Origin: Kushneria sinocarnis
GTDB taxonomy: Bacteria > Pseudomonadota > Gammaproteobacteria > Pseudomonadales > Halomonadaceae
DNA length: 64,000 nucleotides
Assembly (NCBI RefSeq): GCF_003633775.1
Contig: NZ_RBIN01000003.1
Coordinates: forward strand, 310,001-374,000
Direction of reading: 5' to 3'
Part shown: piece by piece, positions 1 through 9,420 of the stretch
Position numbering within the stretch: the first letter of the stretch is position 1
How the letters are laid out: each line of letters begins with the position of its first letter
The notes under the pieces: generated by a model
What the model saw: only the letters and a program-made list of their open reading frames with translations
Database searches by the model: none
What the model was told of the DNA's origin: nothing
Translations under genes and position numbers: made by a program

Positions 1-232
1 CCTCGTCGTAGCGACGATGTTCGGCATGCACGGCCACGATGACCCGTTCGCCGGGCAGCGCTCGCTCGACAAAGAGCGTCTTGCCCTCTGCGTTGCGCGC
101 CACACCCCGGCCATCGTGTGCCTGACGCTCGATGAGCAGCTGCCCGTCCTGTGGCGGTTCACTTCGGGCTGTCGAAGTGCGGCGTCGTTTCGGTCGTTCG
201 GCGACCGGCCGGCGAGTTCCCAGTCGAGCCAT
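1..232 (-). CDS. rlmD: 23S rRNA (uracil-5-)-methyltransferase RlmD, N-terminal part (cut by window edge)
   Basis: Only the first 77 codons are in the window; the gene runs off the left edge. The translation begins MARLGTRRP, has a basic, Arg-rich leader, then a segment reading IERQAHDGRGVARN and VERALPGERV, which is the pattern of the N-terminal TRAM domain of RumA/RlmD enzymes. That family methylates U1939 of 23S rRNA using SAM. The start ATG lies 4 bases after the cysM stop, so it is likely co-transcribed with cysM; cysM followed by rlmD is also the order in Pseudomonas. The catalytic domain is not visible, so a related TRAM-containing methyltransferase (RlmC/TrmA type) cannot be excluded from the sequence alone. 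Confidence 0.8.
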   Translation of the reverse strand, partial: MARLGTRRPVAERPKRRRTSTARSEPPQDGQLLIERQAHDGRGVARNAEGKTLFVERALPGERVIVAVHAEHRRYDE

Positions 233-236
233 GGCG

Positions 237-1136
237 CTACTGCTGCCCGGGCGCATAGAGACCGGTGGAGAGATAGCGATCTCCCCGGTCACAGACAATG
301 AAGGCGATCACGGCGTTCTCGACCTCTTCGGCAATCCGCAGCGCTCCGGCCAGCGCCCCGCCGGAGGAGACACCGGCCAGGATGCCTTCCTCCCTGGCCA
401 GCCGACGCATATGCTCTTCCGCCTCGTGCTGGCCGATGTCGAGCACCCGATCCACCCGGGCCTGATCAAAGATCGAGGGACGATAGGCTTCCGGCCAGCG
501 CCGGATACCCGCGATCTTCGCGCCATCCTCGGGCTGCAGGCCGATGATCTGGACGGCCTCGTTGCGCTCCTTGAGATAGCGCGACACCCCCATGATGGTG
601 CCGGTGGTCCCCATCGAGCTGACGAAATGAGTGATGGTGCCCCCGGTCTGGCGCCACAGTTCGGGCCCGGTCGTCTCGTAGTGCGCCAGCGGATTGTCGT
701 GATTGGCGAACTGATCGAGCGGCTTGCCCCGCCCTTCGCCAATCATCCGCTGCGCCAGATCGCGGGCGCCCTCCATGCCCTCCTCGCCGGTCACCTCGAT
801 CAGCTCGGCCCCATAGGCCGCCATTGCCTGCTTGCGCTCGGCGCTGGCGGTCTCCGGCATGATCAGTACCATGCGATAGCCCTTGATGGCTGCGGCCATT
901 GCCAGCGCAATGCCGGTATTGCCGGAGGTCGCCTCGATCAGGGTATCGCCCGGTGCGATCTCCCCCCGGGCTTGCGCATGAGCCAGCATCGACAGCGCCG
1001 GACGATCCTTGACCGAGCCGGCGGGGTTATCGCCTTCCAGCTTCGCCAGCAGCACATTGTTGCGACCGGCGGTCATTCGCTTGAGCTGCACCAGCGGCGT
1101 ATTACCCACGATCTGCTCGAGGGTCGGATATGCCAT
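237..1136 (-). CDS. cysM: Cysteine synthase B (O-acetylserine sulfhydrylase)
   Basis: PLP-dependent enzyme joining O-acetylserine (or, in CysM, phosphoserine-type or thiosulfate chemistry) to sulfide to make cysteine. The 299-residue protein starts AYPTLEQIVGNTPLVQL, carries the PLP lysine in NPAGSVKDRP and the phosphate-binding loop EATSGNTGIALA, and has SSGGALAGAL near the end. The length fits CysM rather than the longer CysK. The open frame extends 29 codons further upstream, but ATG at 1136 has a good ribosome site (AGGAGAAGG) and matches family N-termini. A sigma-70 type promoter lies just upstream at 1209-1237. The rlmD start follows its stop by 4 bases. Confidence 0.93.
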   Translation of the reverse strand: MAYPTLEQIVGNTPLVQLKRMTAGRNNVLLAKLEGDNPAGSVKDRPALSMLAHAQARGEIAPGDTLIEATSGNTGIALAMAAAIKGYRMVLIMPETASAERKQAMAAYGAELIEVTGEEGMEGARDLAQRMIGEGRGKPLDQFANHDNPLAHYETTGPELWRQTGGTITHFVSSMGTTGTIMGVSRYLKERNEAVQIIGLQPEDGAKIAGIRRWPEAYRPSIFDQARVDRVLDIGQHEAEEHMRRLAREEGILAGVSSGGALAGALRIAEEVENAVIAFIVCDRGDRYLSTGLYAPGQQ

Positions 1137-1208
1137 TGCCTTCTCCTGTCCCGCATGTGCCTTCCGGCCATGGTTCATGCCGCAGGTCACGCCTGCGCGA
1201 TAGCCGGC

Positions 1209-1237
1209 ATTATACTCGCCCACCCTGAGCGCGTCAG
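1209..1237 (-). promoter_or_regulatory. Probable sigma-70 promoter of cysM-rlmD
   Basis: Reading the minus strand, CTGACG (1237-1232), a 17-base spacer and a perfect TATAAT (1214-1209) precede cysM by about 70 bases. It lies in the 117-base gap between pdxJ and cysM, suggesting that cysM-rlmD is transcribed independently of the lepA-to-pdxJ string. This is a pattern match only. Confidence 0.5.
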
Positions 1238-1253
1238 GGCGAACACCGCCCTC

Positions 1254-2051
1254 TCAGTGTTGATGCGCGTCATCACCATGGTCGTGATCATGCGCTTCCA
1301 GAGCCTGTACCAGACCGGCCTCCTGGCCTGCGATGATCAGACGCTTCATTTCCGCCACGGCGTCCTTGAGTCCCACGAACAGTGCCCGGGCAATGATCGA
1401 ATGACCAATGTTGAGCTCGTTGATGCCGCCGATGGCCGCAATCGCTTCGACATTATGATAATGCAGGCCGTGACCGGCATTGACGATCAGCCCCAGATCA
1501 CCGGCCATTTCGGCCGCAGCCGCGACCCGGGCGTGCGCCTCCCGAGCCCTGTTGCCGGTGGCTTCAGCGTACTCGCCGGTATGCAGCTCAACGGTCGGCA
1601 CCCCCAGCTGATGAGCCGCCTGGATCTGTGCAGGCTCGGGATCGATGAACAGGGAGACCTCGCAGCCCGCTGCCGCCAGCCGCTGGCAGGCTGTCCCGAT
1701 GCGCTCTCGATCACCGGCAACATCCAGCCCGCCCTCGGTGGTCAACTCGGCACGCTTTTCCGGCACCAGACAGACGTGCGCCGGCCGGAGCCGTTCGGCC
1801 AGGCTCACCATCTCTTCGGTCACCGCCATTTCAAGGTTCATGCGCGTGTTGAGCATTTGGCTCATCAGCTCGACATCGCGGTCCTGAATATGGCGACGAT
1901 CCTCGCGCAGATGCAGGGTGATTCCGTCGGCGCCGGCTTCCTCGGCCAACAGGGCAGCCTGTACGGGGTCGGGAAACCGGGTGCCACGGCTCTGACGCAG
2001 CGTGGCAACATGATCGATATTGACGCCCAGCTGGATACGCGGTGGATGCAT
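1254..2051 (-). CDS. pdxJ: Pyridoxine 5'-phosphate synthase
   Basis: Condenses 1-deoxyxylulose 5-phosphate with 3-amino-2-oxopropyl phosphate to form PNP, the last step of the DXP-dependent vitamin B6 pathway. The 265-residue TIM-barrel protein begins [20 protein letters not shown], and has [19 protein letters not shown] and [12 protein letters not shown], all typical of PdxJ. ATG 2051 is chosen over an in-frame ATG 10 codons upstream because AGGAG sits at good spacing before it. It follows recO, as in many proteobacteria. The last 14 residues are unusually rich in His and Asp ([12 protein letters not shown]), an extension beyond the barrel that could bind metal; this is inference. Confidence 0.95.
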   Translation of the reverse strand: MHPPRIQLGVNIDHVATLRQSRGTRFPDPVQAALLAEEAGADGITLHLREDRRHIQDRDVELMSQMLNTRMNLEMAVTEEMVSLAERLRPAHVCLVPEKRAELTTEGGLDVAGDRERIGTACQRLAAAGCEVSLFIDPEPAQIQAAHQLGVPTVELHTGEYAEATGNRAREAHARVAAAAEMAGDLGLIVNAGHGLHYHNVEAIAAIGGINELNIGHSIIARALFVGLKDAVAEMKRLIIAGQEAGLVQALEAHDHDHGDDAHQH

Positions 2052-2124
2052 GGCACTACTCCTGTTACAGATTGTTCGCAATCATCCCGGCCGGAGGCCC
2101 CGAACCCGGAATGCCGAGATACCT

Positions 2125-2838
2125 TCATTCGGATCTGGTGTGACGACGTCGCACAATCAGATCCTGCATCAGCTCCCGTGAACGCAGTGGGCGATCGCCC
2201 AGCAGGGGCGCCAGTGCAGCCCGGGCCAGCGCCCGGGCCACGCCCGCCAGCCCGGGTGCCTCCCAGTCATCACGCGACAGCCACAGCAGCGCCCGCCCAT
2301 CCAGACCTGCCTCATCCTGCGCCGCCATCCGAAAGCGGCGCCAGTGTGGCTGATAGATGTAGCGTGCCGAAGGCTCAAGCGGTGTATCGCGCTCCGTCAG
2401 AAAGACCGGATCAGCGTCCAGACTCTCCAGCAGGGTAATTTCGAAACGACGCAGCGCACTGGCCCGTCGAGCCGGCACCGGGAGCGCCTCGAGCAATGCG
2501 CCATAAAAGATGAAAACCCGCTGTGCCGGGAGCTCCAGCGGCAGACAACGGGTCAGCAGCTCATTGGCATAGAAGCCGCACAACAGACCTTCACCTGCCA
2601 GCATGGCGCCCGGGCCTCCGGACTCGATCAGCCGCAGGGTCTTGAGTTCGCCCTCGCCCACCCAGGTCAGGTGCAGCGGAGAGAATGGCTGCAGACGATG
2701 CCGCGTTCGACTGCCGGGACGCATGGCGCCCCGTGCCACGGCACGAATCCGGCCGTGCTCCGCGCTGATCAGATCCACCAGCGCACTGGTTTCACGGTAG
2801 GCCCTGCGATGTAGTAGATAGGCCGGTTGGGGTTGCAT
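2125..2838 (-). CDS. recO: DNA repair protein RecO
   Basis: RecO works with RecF/RecR to load RecA on SSB-coated gaps. The 237-residue product (family about 240) starts MQPQPAYLLHRRAYRETSALVDL, the OB-fold N-terminus typical of RecO, followed by VARGAMRPGSR and a helical C-terminal domain with LLCGFYANELLTRCLP. The open frame extends 60 codons upstream through non-conserved sequence; ATG 2838 has GGAG at good spacing and fits family N-termini. The gap of about 195 bases to era is longer than usual for era-recO pairs. An alternative ATG at 2859 would add 7 residues. Confidence 0.9.
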   Translation of the reverse strand: MQPQPAYLLHRRAYRETSALVDLISAEHGRIRAVARGAMRPGSRTRHRLQPFSPLHLTWVGEGELKTLRLIESGGPGAMLAGEGLLCGFYANELLTRCLPLELPAQRVFIFYGALLEALPVPARRASALRRFEITLLESLDADPVFLTERDTPLEPSARYIYQPHWRRFRMAAQDEAGLDGRALLWLSRDDWEAPGLAGVARALARAALAPLLGDRPLRSRELMQDLIVRRRHTRSE

Positions 2839-3032
2839 GACCGGGCTCCACGCATTCATACCGGCAATCCTGACTGCCGGAGCAGTGTGATCCGGTGCCG
2901 TTGGCAAGCGGCGGTACTGCAGGAACAGCACCCCGGAAACAGATTCAGAAGCAGCCCCGCCACGCGCCTGCGCAGCCAGCCGAGGCTGCCTGCCGACCGC
3001 CGGTCGGGGCCGAAGCACCTGCTCCGTCGAAC

Positions 3033-3965
3033 TCAGTCGAGGTCGTAGCCCAGACTCTTCAGCGCCCTGGCGTCATCCGACCAGCCACTGCGCACCTTGA
3101 CCCAGAGCTTCAGCATCACCTTGCAGTCAAACGCCCGCTCCATGTCGACACGGGCTTCACTGCCGATCTTCTTGAGCCGCTGACCGCTTTCACCGATCAG
3201 GATCTTCTTCTGCCCATCCCGCTCGACCAGCAGCAGGGCATGGATATAAATGATCGAGCCTTCGTCACTGAACTGCTCGATCTCGACCGTCATCTGATAG
3301 GGCAGCTCGTCCCCCAGCTGACGCATGACCTTCTCGCGTACCAGTTCCGCCGCCAGAAAGCGTTCGCTGCGATTGGTGATCTGGTCTTCGGGAAAGAAAT
3401 GGACATTGGGCGAAAGATGTCGGGTCACTTCGGTCTCGAGTTCCTCGACCTGGGTGCCATGGCGCGCCGATACCGGCAGGATGGCGGCAAATTCGCGCTT
3501 CTGCGACAGCGCCGACAGCCAGGGCAGCAGCGCCGCCTTGTCCTTCATCCGATCGACCTTGTTGACGACCGCAATCACCGGTACCGAGACCCCGCTCAGA
3601 CGCTTGAGCACGATCTCGTCCTCGTCCGTCCAGCGGTCACGATCAATGATGAAGACCACGCAGTCGACATCCCGCAGCGCCTGGGTGGCAGCCTGGTTCA
3701 TGAACTGATTGATGGCGCGATTGCGATCACGCTGCATCTGATGCATGCCGGGCGTGTCGACATAGACGGTCTGGAGCTCGCCCTCCGTCTTGACCCCCAT
3801 GATCTGATGTCGGGTCGTCTGCGGCCTGCGCGAGGTGATCGACAGCTTCTGCCCCAGAATACGATTCATCAGGGTGGATTTGCCCACATTGGGACGGCCG
3901 ACGATGGCCACGAAACCGCAGCGCGTGGCCGGCGGCGTCGAAAGATCGATTTCTTCTTCACTCAT
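3033..3965 (-). CDS. era: GTPase Era
   Basis: Essential GTPase that binds 16S rRNA near its 3' end and assists 30S maturation. The 310-residue protein shows the G domain with GRPNVGKST (G1), VDTPGMHQ (G3) and NKVDRM (G4), then a C-terminal KH domain with [14 protein letters not shown]. Length and architecture fit Era. Its start overlaps the rnc stop by 4 bases (ATGA), so rnc and era are translationally coupled, the usual arrangement. The C-terminus ends LKSLGYDLD. Confidence 0.97.
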   Translation of the reverse strand: MSEEEIDLSTPPATRCGFVAIVGRPNVGKSTLMNRILGQKLSITSRRPQTTRHQIMGVKTEGELQTVYVDTPGMHQMQRDRNRAINQFMNQAATQALRDVDCVVFIIDRDRWTDEDEIVLKRLSGVSVPVIAVVNKVDRMKDKAALLPWLSALSQKREFAAILPVSARHGTQVEELETEVTRHLSPNVHFFPEDQITNRSERFLAAELVREKVMRQLGDELPYQMTVEIEQFSDEGSIIYIHALLLVERDGQKKILIGESGQRLKKIGSEARVDMERAFDCKVMLKLWVKVRSGWSDDARALKSLGYDLD

Positions 3966-4663
3966 GAGCTTGCTCCACCCGTACCATGACGGGGCTCGAG
4001 ACGCGCCAGCGCCTGTTCGGCCGCCTGCTGTTCGGCATGACGGCGGCTGGATCCGCTGCCGGTAGTGGCATCTTCCAGGGCACTGACATGGCAGCTGACC
4101 CGAAAGGTCTGGGCATGTGCCTCGCCCTCCACCTCCAGCACCTCGTACTGCGGCAGCGCCAGCTGGCGTGACTGCAGAAACTCCTGCAGCCGTGTCTTGG
4201 GGTCCTTCTGATTGTCCTGCAGGTTCAGATCCTCGAGACGATGCGCATACCAGGCGAGTACCCGTTCGCGCACCGATTCCATGTCGCTGTCCAGATAGAT
4301 CGCCCCGATCACGGCTTCCATGGCATCGGCGAGGATGGATTCGCGCCGGTTGCCACCGCTTTTCATCTCGCCCGAGCCGAGCCTGAGTACCGGCCCGAGC
4401 TGAAATTCGCGAGCCAGTTCGGCCAGGGTCTGCCCCTTGACCAGACGCGCCCGCAGCCTGGAAAGCTGACCTTCACGCGCCTGGGGAAAGCGTGCAAACA
4501 GCGCTTCAGCGATCACGAAATTGACGATCGAGTCGCCCAGAAATTCCAGCCGCTCGTTGTTCCGACCGCCGAAGCTGCGATGCGTCAGGGCCAGCTCGAG
4601 CAGTTCGGGCTGATGGAAAGCATAGCCGAGGCGACGGCTCAGATCATCGAATGAGCTGCTCAC
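3962..4663 (-). CDS. rnc: Ribonuclease III
   Basis: Double-strand-specific RNase that processes rRNA precursors and structured mRNAs. The 233-residue protein has the signature [16 protein letters not shown] with the metal-binding Glu/Asp residues, a second catalytic patch [18 protein letters not shown], and a C-terminal double-stranded RNA binding domain beginning [11 protein letters not shown]. The gene sits between lepB and era, the standard lep-rnc-era-recO-pdxJ order. No DUF4845 gene is present between lepB and rnc, unlike in some Pseudomonas. Confidence 0.97.
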   Translation of the reverse strand: MSSSFDDLSRRLGYAFHQPELLELALTHRSFGGRNNERLEFLGDSIVNFVIAEALFARFPQAREGQLSRLRARLVKGQTLAELAREFQLGPVLRLGSGEMKSGGNRRESILADAMEAVIGAIYLDSDMESVRERVLAWYAHRLEDLNLQDNQKDPKTRLQEFLQSRQLALPQYEVLEVEGEAHAQTFRVSCHVSALEDATTGSGSSRRHAEQQAAEQALARLEPRHGTGGASS

Positions 4664-4729
4664 CGCTTCCTCCGCGCCAGGTTCATGCTGCTCATTAACG
4701 CTCTCGTTAGCTGTCAGGTGACTCGTGAT

Positions 4730-5545
4730 TCAGTGCAACAGACGCGCCTGGGTAAAATCGGGCAGTCCACCCTTCCAGTGCATCCAGACGGCAAAGGCCT
4801 TGCCGACGATATTGTTCTCCGGCACGAAGCCCCAGTAGCGGCTGTCATTGGAGTGATCGCGATTGTCACCCATCATGAAGTAATGCCCCGGCGGCACCGT
4901 GATTTCACGCATCTGCGGGCCGGGGTCATTGGGATTGTTGTAGATCCGGTGATCACGGCCGAACAGATGCTCCAGCAGCAGATCCTCTTCGGGGTTGGCA
5001 GCCGGCGCATCGTCGAGCAGCTCCTTGGGCACCGGCTTGCCATTGACGTACAGCTGCTTGTTTTCGTAACGAATATGATCTCCCGGCACGCCGATGACAC
5101 GCTTGATGAAATCGACATCGGGTTCCTGCGGGAAGCGGAAAACCATGATATCGCCTCGCTGAGGCTCGCCGACATCGAGAATCCGGGTATGCACGACCGG
5201 CAGCCGCAGACCATAGGCAAACTTGTTGACCACAATGAAATCGCCGACCTTGAGCGTCGGCCGCATCGACCCCGAGGGGATCTGAAAGGGCTCGATCAGG
5301 AAGGAGCGCAGGAGCAGTACTACCAGCAGTACCGGAAAGAAGGAGCGTGCGTAGTCCACATACCATGGATCACGCTGTGCCCGAACCCGCCGGCGGCGTC
5401 CGGAGGTCCCGGCGGCCGTTTCGCTGGCCGCATGATCAGCCGCCGGGCCCGGCGCCGTACGAAGCCGCCGCAACAGGACCAGATCCAGCAGCCAGACCAG
5501 GCCGGTCACGGCCACGGCGAGCACGAGCAAAAGGGTGAAATCCAT
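4730..5545 (-). CDS. lepB: Signal peptidase I
   Basis: Inner-membrane protease that removes signal peptides from Sec and Tat substrates. The 271-residue protein has two N-terminal membrane segments (about residues 3-26 and 69-86) separated by a charged cytoplasmic loop rich in Arg/Ala. The catalytic Ser lies in IPSGSMRPTL, the catalytic Lys in DVDFIKRVIGVPGD, and the conserved GDNRDHSNDSRYWG box follows. It lies 81 bases after lepA and 66 bases before rnc on the same strand, consistent with a lepA-lepB-rnc-era-recO-pdxJ transcript. Confidence 0.96.
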   Translation of the reverse strand: MDFTLLLVLAVAVTGLVWLLDLVLLRRLRTAPGPAADHAASETAAGTSGRRRRVRAQRDPWYVDYARSFFPVLLVVLLLRSFLIEPFQIPSGSMRPTLKVGDFIVVNKFAYGLRLPVVHTRILDVGEPQRGDIMVFRFPQEPDVDFIKRVIGVPGDHIRYENKQLYVNGKPVPKELLDDAPAANPEEDLLLEHLFGRDHRIYNNPNDPGPQMREITVPPGHYFMMGDNRDHSNDSRYWGFVPENNIVGKAFAVWMHWKGGLPDFTQARLLH

Positions 5546-5626
5546 CGTCGCTTCCTGTTTCCTGTGCGGAGCCGAACGCCCCGGCGCGAGTCATCGCGGC
5601 AGCGGCATCACGCTACTGCGCACATC

Positions 5627-7444
5627 TCAATCATTGACCTTGAGCACTGCAAGGAAGGCATCCTGCGGAATTTCCACCCGGCCGACCTGCTTCATGCGCT
5701 TCTTGCCCTGCTTCTGGCGATCCAGCAGCTTGCGCTTGCGCGAAACGTCGCCGCCATAGCACTTGGCCGTGACATTCTTGCGCAGTGCCTTGACGGTAGA
5801 ACGAGCGACAACGTGTCCGCCAAGTGCAGCCTGGATGGCAACATCGAACATCTGCCGTGGCACCATCTCCTGCATCTTTTCGACCAGTACACGGCCACGC
5901 GAATGCGCCTGATCGCGATGAACAATGGTCGCCAGAGCGTCCACGCGATCACCGTTGATCAGTACGTCCAGCCGCGCCAGTTTCGCGGCCTCGAAGCGCT
6001 CGAAGCTGTAATCCAGCGAGGAGTAGCCCTTCGAAATCGACTTCAGCCGATCGAAGAAATCCATCACCACCTCACTCATCGGCAGCTCGTAGGTCAGCTG
6101 CATCTGGTTGCCCAGCACCTGCATGTCCAGCTGCACGCCGCGACGCACCACGCACTCGTTGATGACATTCCCCACGAACTCCTGGGGCACCAGGATACTG
6201 GCACGCACGATCGGCTCACGAATCTCGCTGACCGTGCCCATGTCGGGCAGTTTGGAAGGATTGGAGACATACATCATCTCCCCGTCTTCCATCACCAGCT
6301 CGTAGATGACGGTCGGCGCGGTCGTCAGCAGATCGAGATTGTATTCGCGTTCCAGCCGCTCCTGAATGATCTCCATGTGCAGCGTGCCGAGAAAACCGAC
6401 ACGGAAGCCGAAACCGAGAGCATCGGAATTTTCCGGGATGTAATCCAGCGAGGCATCGTTGAGCGCCAGCTTCTCCAGCGCATCACGGAACTCCTCGTAG
6501 TCATCGGCACTGATCGGGAACATGCCGGCGTAAACCTGCGGCTTGACCTTCTGGAAGCCGGGCAAACGCTGTACCTCGGGGGTTTTCGCATGCGTGATGG
6601 TATCGCCCACCGGTGCCCCATGGATGTCCTTGATGCCGGCGATCACGAACCCGACCTCGCCGGCACGCAACTGCCCGGTGGTTTTCTGGCGAGGAGTGAA
6701 TATGCCGATGTCGCTGACTTCCCATTCGCGACCGGTCGATTTCATCAGGATCCTGTCACCCTTTTTCAGGGTGCCATCGAACAGCCGAACCAGGGATACC
6801 ACGCCCTGGTAGTTGTCGAACCAGGAGTCGATGATCAGTGCCTGTACCGGCGCATCAGGATCGCCCCTGGGCTCCGGAATATCGGTAATCAGTCGTTCGA
6901 GCAGGGCTTCCATGCCCAGACCGCTCTTGGCGGAGACCCGGCAGGCATCGGTAGCCTCGAGCCCGATAATCTCCTCGATCTCGTGGGCCACCCGCTCCGG
7001 ATCGGCCTGGGGCAGATCGATCTTGTTGAGCACCGGCAGTACTTCAAGATCCTGTTCGATGGCGGTATAGCAGTTGGCGACCGACTGGGCTTCGACCCCC
7101 TGACTGGCATCCACTACCAGCAGTGCACCCTCGCAGGCGTAGAGCGACCGCGATACCTCATAGGAAAAGTCGACGTGACCGGGGGTATCGATGAAGTTGA
7201 GCTGATAGACGGTGCCATCCGCAGCGGTATAGTCCAGCGTGACCGACTGGGCCTTGATGGTGATCCCGCGCTCACGTTCGAGATCCATCGAATCCAGGAC
7301 CTGCTCGCGGATATCACGCTCACTCAGCCCGCCACAGATCTGAATGATGCGGTCGGCCAGCGTGGACTTGCCGTGATCAATGTGGGCAATGATCGAAAAG
7401 TTGCGAATGTGCTTTAGTTTTCCGTCACTTGCGTCAGTTGCCAT
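5627..7444 (-). CDS. lepA: Elongation factor 4 (LepA), ribosomal back-translocase
   Basis: Ribosome-bound translational GTPase of 605 residues (E. coli 599). The translation starts [16 protein letters not shown] and carries [11 protein letters not shown] (G1), RGITIKAQ (G2), DTPGHVDF (G3) and NKIDLP (G4), then LepA-specific C-terminal sequence ending in the [10 protein letters not shown] basic tail region. The open frame extends 27 codons upstream (to 7525), but ATG 7444 matches family N-termini. First gene of the minus-strand lepA-to-pdxJ string. Confidence 0.97.
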   Translation of the reverse strand: MATDASDGKLKHIRNFSIIAHIDHGKSTLADRIIQICGGLSERDIREQVLDSMDLERERGITIKAQSVTLDYTAADGTVYQLNFIDTPGHVDFSYEVSRSLYACEGALLVVDASQGVEAQSVANCYTAIEQDLEVLPVLNKIDLPQADPERVAHEIEEIIGLEATDACRVSAKSGLGMEALLERLITDIPEPRGDPDAPVQALIIDSWFDNYQGVVSLVRLFDGTLKKGDRILMKSTGREWEVSDIGIFTPRQKTTGQLRAGEVGFVIAGIKDIHGAPVGDTITHAKTPEVQRLPGFQKVKPQVYAGMFPISADDYEEFRDALEKLALNDASLDYIPENSDALGFGFRVGFLGTLHMEIIQERLEREYNLDLLTTAPTVIYELVMEDGEMMYVSNPSKLPDMGTVSEIREPIVRASILVPQEFVGNVINECVVRRGVQLDMQVLGNQMQLTYELPMSEVVMDFFDRLKSISKGYSSLDYSFERFEAAKLARLDVLINGDRVDALATIVHRDQAHSRGRVLVEKMQEMVPRQMFDVAIQAALGGHVVARSTVKALRKNVTAKCYGGDVSRKRKLLDRQKQGKKRMKQVGRVEIPQDAFLAVLKVND

Positions 7445-7618
7445 GTAGTCTATTGCGCCTTTGTGTACATGCATGGGTACACGTTCTGCAGGATAGGTCA
7501 GCTCGGCTGACACGAATGGGCGCATTGTATCTATTAAGACGTCCAGCGACCATCTATGGTGGCACTTCGTTCAGCAGAATGGCCGGCAACCTGATCGAGC
7601 CGGCCCCGGATGAGCATA

Positions 7619-7647
7619 GGGCCGGCACCCCTATCGGATGCCGGCCC
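7619..7647 (-). terminator. Hairpin downstream of mucD
   Basis: A perfect 9-base stem (GGGCCGGCA at 7619-7627 pairing with TGCCGGCCC at 7639-7647) with an 11-base loop lies 55 bases after the mucD stop and before the lepA promoter region. It lacks a clear T-run on the minus strand, so intrinsic termination is plausible but not certain. Confidence 0.45.
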
Positions 7648-7701
7648 TGCCATCAACGAAGCGGACCATGTCGCCATGACGGCCCCGTTTCGATTACCGC
7701 G

Positions 7702-9207
7702 TTACTGCTTGTCCTGTGCCTGCAGCCGCAGCGCCACGAACAGCGGCGTACCATTGCGCGAGATACGCACCGGTACCGCCTGGTCCTTCGGCAGCTGGCC
7801 GATCACTTCCCGCAGCTTCGACACCGAGTCGATCGCTTGCCGATTGACTTCGACAATCACGTCGCCACGCTGGATACCGGCCCTGGCCGCTGCACCGCCG
7901 GCATCGACCCGCTGCACCAGGACACCGTTGTCCACGCCCAGCTGACCGAGCTGATCTACATCGAGACCGGTTACCGCCAGCCCCATGCTGGGCTGATTGT
8001 TGTGCTGGCCGCTATCGACCTCGCCACTCTCGTTCTCGTCCGGCCAGTTGCCGACCCTGACGATCACCTTCTGCTGTTCGCCGTTGCGCAACAGCTCGAG
8101 ATCCACCTTCTCGCCGGGAGAGACCCTGCCGATGATGCGCGGCAGCACATCGGAACTCGAGATGTTCTGCCCCTCGGCCGACAGTACGATATCACCGGAT
8201 TGCAATCCTGCCTTCGCTGCAGGGCTATCGGGCGCCACCTGCGCGATCAGTGCACCGCGCGCCCTGTCCAGTCCGAACGAGTCGGCCAGATCACGCGACA
8301 CCGGCTGAATCACCACGCCCAGCCAGCCGCGGCTGACATGACCATTCTCCTTGAGCTGGTCGGCAACATTCATGGCCACATTGATCGGTATGGCGAACGA
8401 AACCCCCATGAACCCGCCACTGCGGGTGAAGATCTGCGAGTTGATACCGACCACCTGGCCATCGAGGTTGAACAGCGGCCCGCCGGAGTTGCCCGGATTG
8501 ATGGCCACATCGGTCTGGATGAACGGCACATAGGTCTCGCTGGGCAGGGTACGATTGATGGCACTGACGATCCCGGCTGTCACCGAATGATCGAAGCCGA
8601 AGGGCGAGCCGATCGCGGCCACCCACTCGCCGGTCTGCAGCGAGTCCGAATCGCCGATGTTCAGGGTCGGGAGATCATCGGCCTCGACCTTCAGCAGCGC
8701 GATATCGGTCTTCTTGTCCCTGCCGACCAGAGTGGCATCCAGCTCCCGCCGATCGTTGAGCCGGACCTTGATCTGATCGGCCTCGTCGACTACATGGGCA
8801 TTGGTCAGGATGTAGCCATCCTGGCTGATGATGAATCCGGACCCCAGCGAGTGCAGCTCTTCACTGCCGCTGCCACCGCCCTGCCCCCGACCGAAGCCGG
8901 GCGGCATCTGATCGCCGAAGAAGTGACGAAAGATATCCGGCAGCTGACCATTGGGGCCCATGCTGTTGTTGTCCACCTCACGTGTGGTGGAAATATTGAC
9001 AACCGCCGGGGCCGCCTGCTTCACCAGACTGGTGAAATCGGGCAGCCCCTTGCGGATTTCGGGATTGTCGGCGGCCTTGGCCGGAGACATCAGGCCCGCC
9101 ACGGCCAGCAGCAGCACACAGACTGCCAGCAGGGAGTACAGTTGCCGCAGGGTACTCCCGAACCTGGCGGAAACAGGTACACGGGGCAGGGTTTGTCGAT
9201 ACATCAT
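7702..9207 (-). CDS. mucD: Periplasmic Do-like serine endoprotease (MucD/DegP type)
   Basis: HtrA-family periplasmic protease and chaperone that degrades misfolded envelope proteins and keeps AlgU/sigma-E signalling low. The 501-residue protein has a signal peptide (hydrophobic stretch about residues 25-43, ending SPAKAADNP), a trypsin-like domain with His in ILTNAHVVDEADQ, Asp in KKTDIALLKV and Ser in NPGNSGGPLF, followed by two PDZ domains. The start is supported by AGGAG 8 bases upstream; a second ATG follows directly. It is the last gene of the algU-mucA-mucB-mucD cluster and has its own sigma-E type promoter at 9318-9344. Confidence 0.95.
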   Translation of the reverse strand: MMYRQTLPRVPVSARFGSTLRQLYSLLAVCVLLLAVAGLMSPAKAADNPEIRKGLPDFTSLVKQAAPAVVNISTTREVDNNSMGPNGQLPDIFRHFFGDQMPPGFGRGQGGGSGSEELHSLGSGFIISQDGYILTNAHVVDEADQIKVRLNDRRELDATLVGRDKKTDIALLKVEADDLPTLNIGDSDSLQTGEWVAAIGSPFGFDHSVTAGIVSAINRTLPSETYVPFIQTDVAINPGNSGGPLFNLDGQVVGINSQIFTRSGGFMGVSFAIPINVAMNVADQLKENGHVSRGWLGVVIQPVSRDLADSFGLDRARGALIAQVAPDSPAAKAGLQSGDIVLSAEGQNISSSDVLPRIIGRVSPGEKVDLELLRNGEQQKVIVRVGNWPDENESGEVDSGQHNNQPSMGLAVTGLDVDQLGQLGVDNGVLVQRVDAGGAAARAGIQRGDVIVEVNRQAIDSVSKLREVIGQLPKDQAVPVRISRNGTPLFVALRLQAQDKQ

Positions 9208-9317
9208 CGATCAGGCTCCTGAGCGCTGAAAGGGATCGTTACTCTTTAACGGTTCATGCCAATGCCCTGTCGAATGAATGCCTGCAAGAGCACGGATTCG
9301 ACAGCTGCACCCTCCCT

Positions 9318-9344
9318 ATTGACGCTGCAGGCATCGCGAAGTTC
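9318..9344 (-). promoter_or_regulatory. Sigma-E (AlgU) type promoter upstream of mucD
   Basis: On the minus strand GAACTT (9344-9339), a 16-base spacer and TCAAT (9322-9318) match the ECF sigma-E consensus GAACTT-N16-TCnnA. It lies about 110 bases before the mucD ATG in the 213-base mucB-mucD gap. degP/mucD genes are classical members of this regulon, which supports the call. Confidence 0.6.
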
Positions 9345-9420
9345 ACAGCCGGTTACAATTTTGGCCTGCAGGGGCATGGCACCCCTGCCACCGCCTGCAC
9401 AGGAGTTGGCGCAACAGCGC

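Noticed and set aside
132-2438. A 768-codon open frame on the plus strand
   Set aside because: It is antisense to rlmD, cysM, pdxJ and recO, all of which have strong family motifs. High GC content makes long antisense frames common, and the translation has no recognisable domain.
4685-7417. A 910-codon open frame on the plus strand
   Set aside because: It mirrors lepB and lepA. Its His/Gln/Arg-rich composition is that of an antisense reading of conserved genes and no motif is seen.
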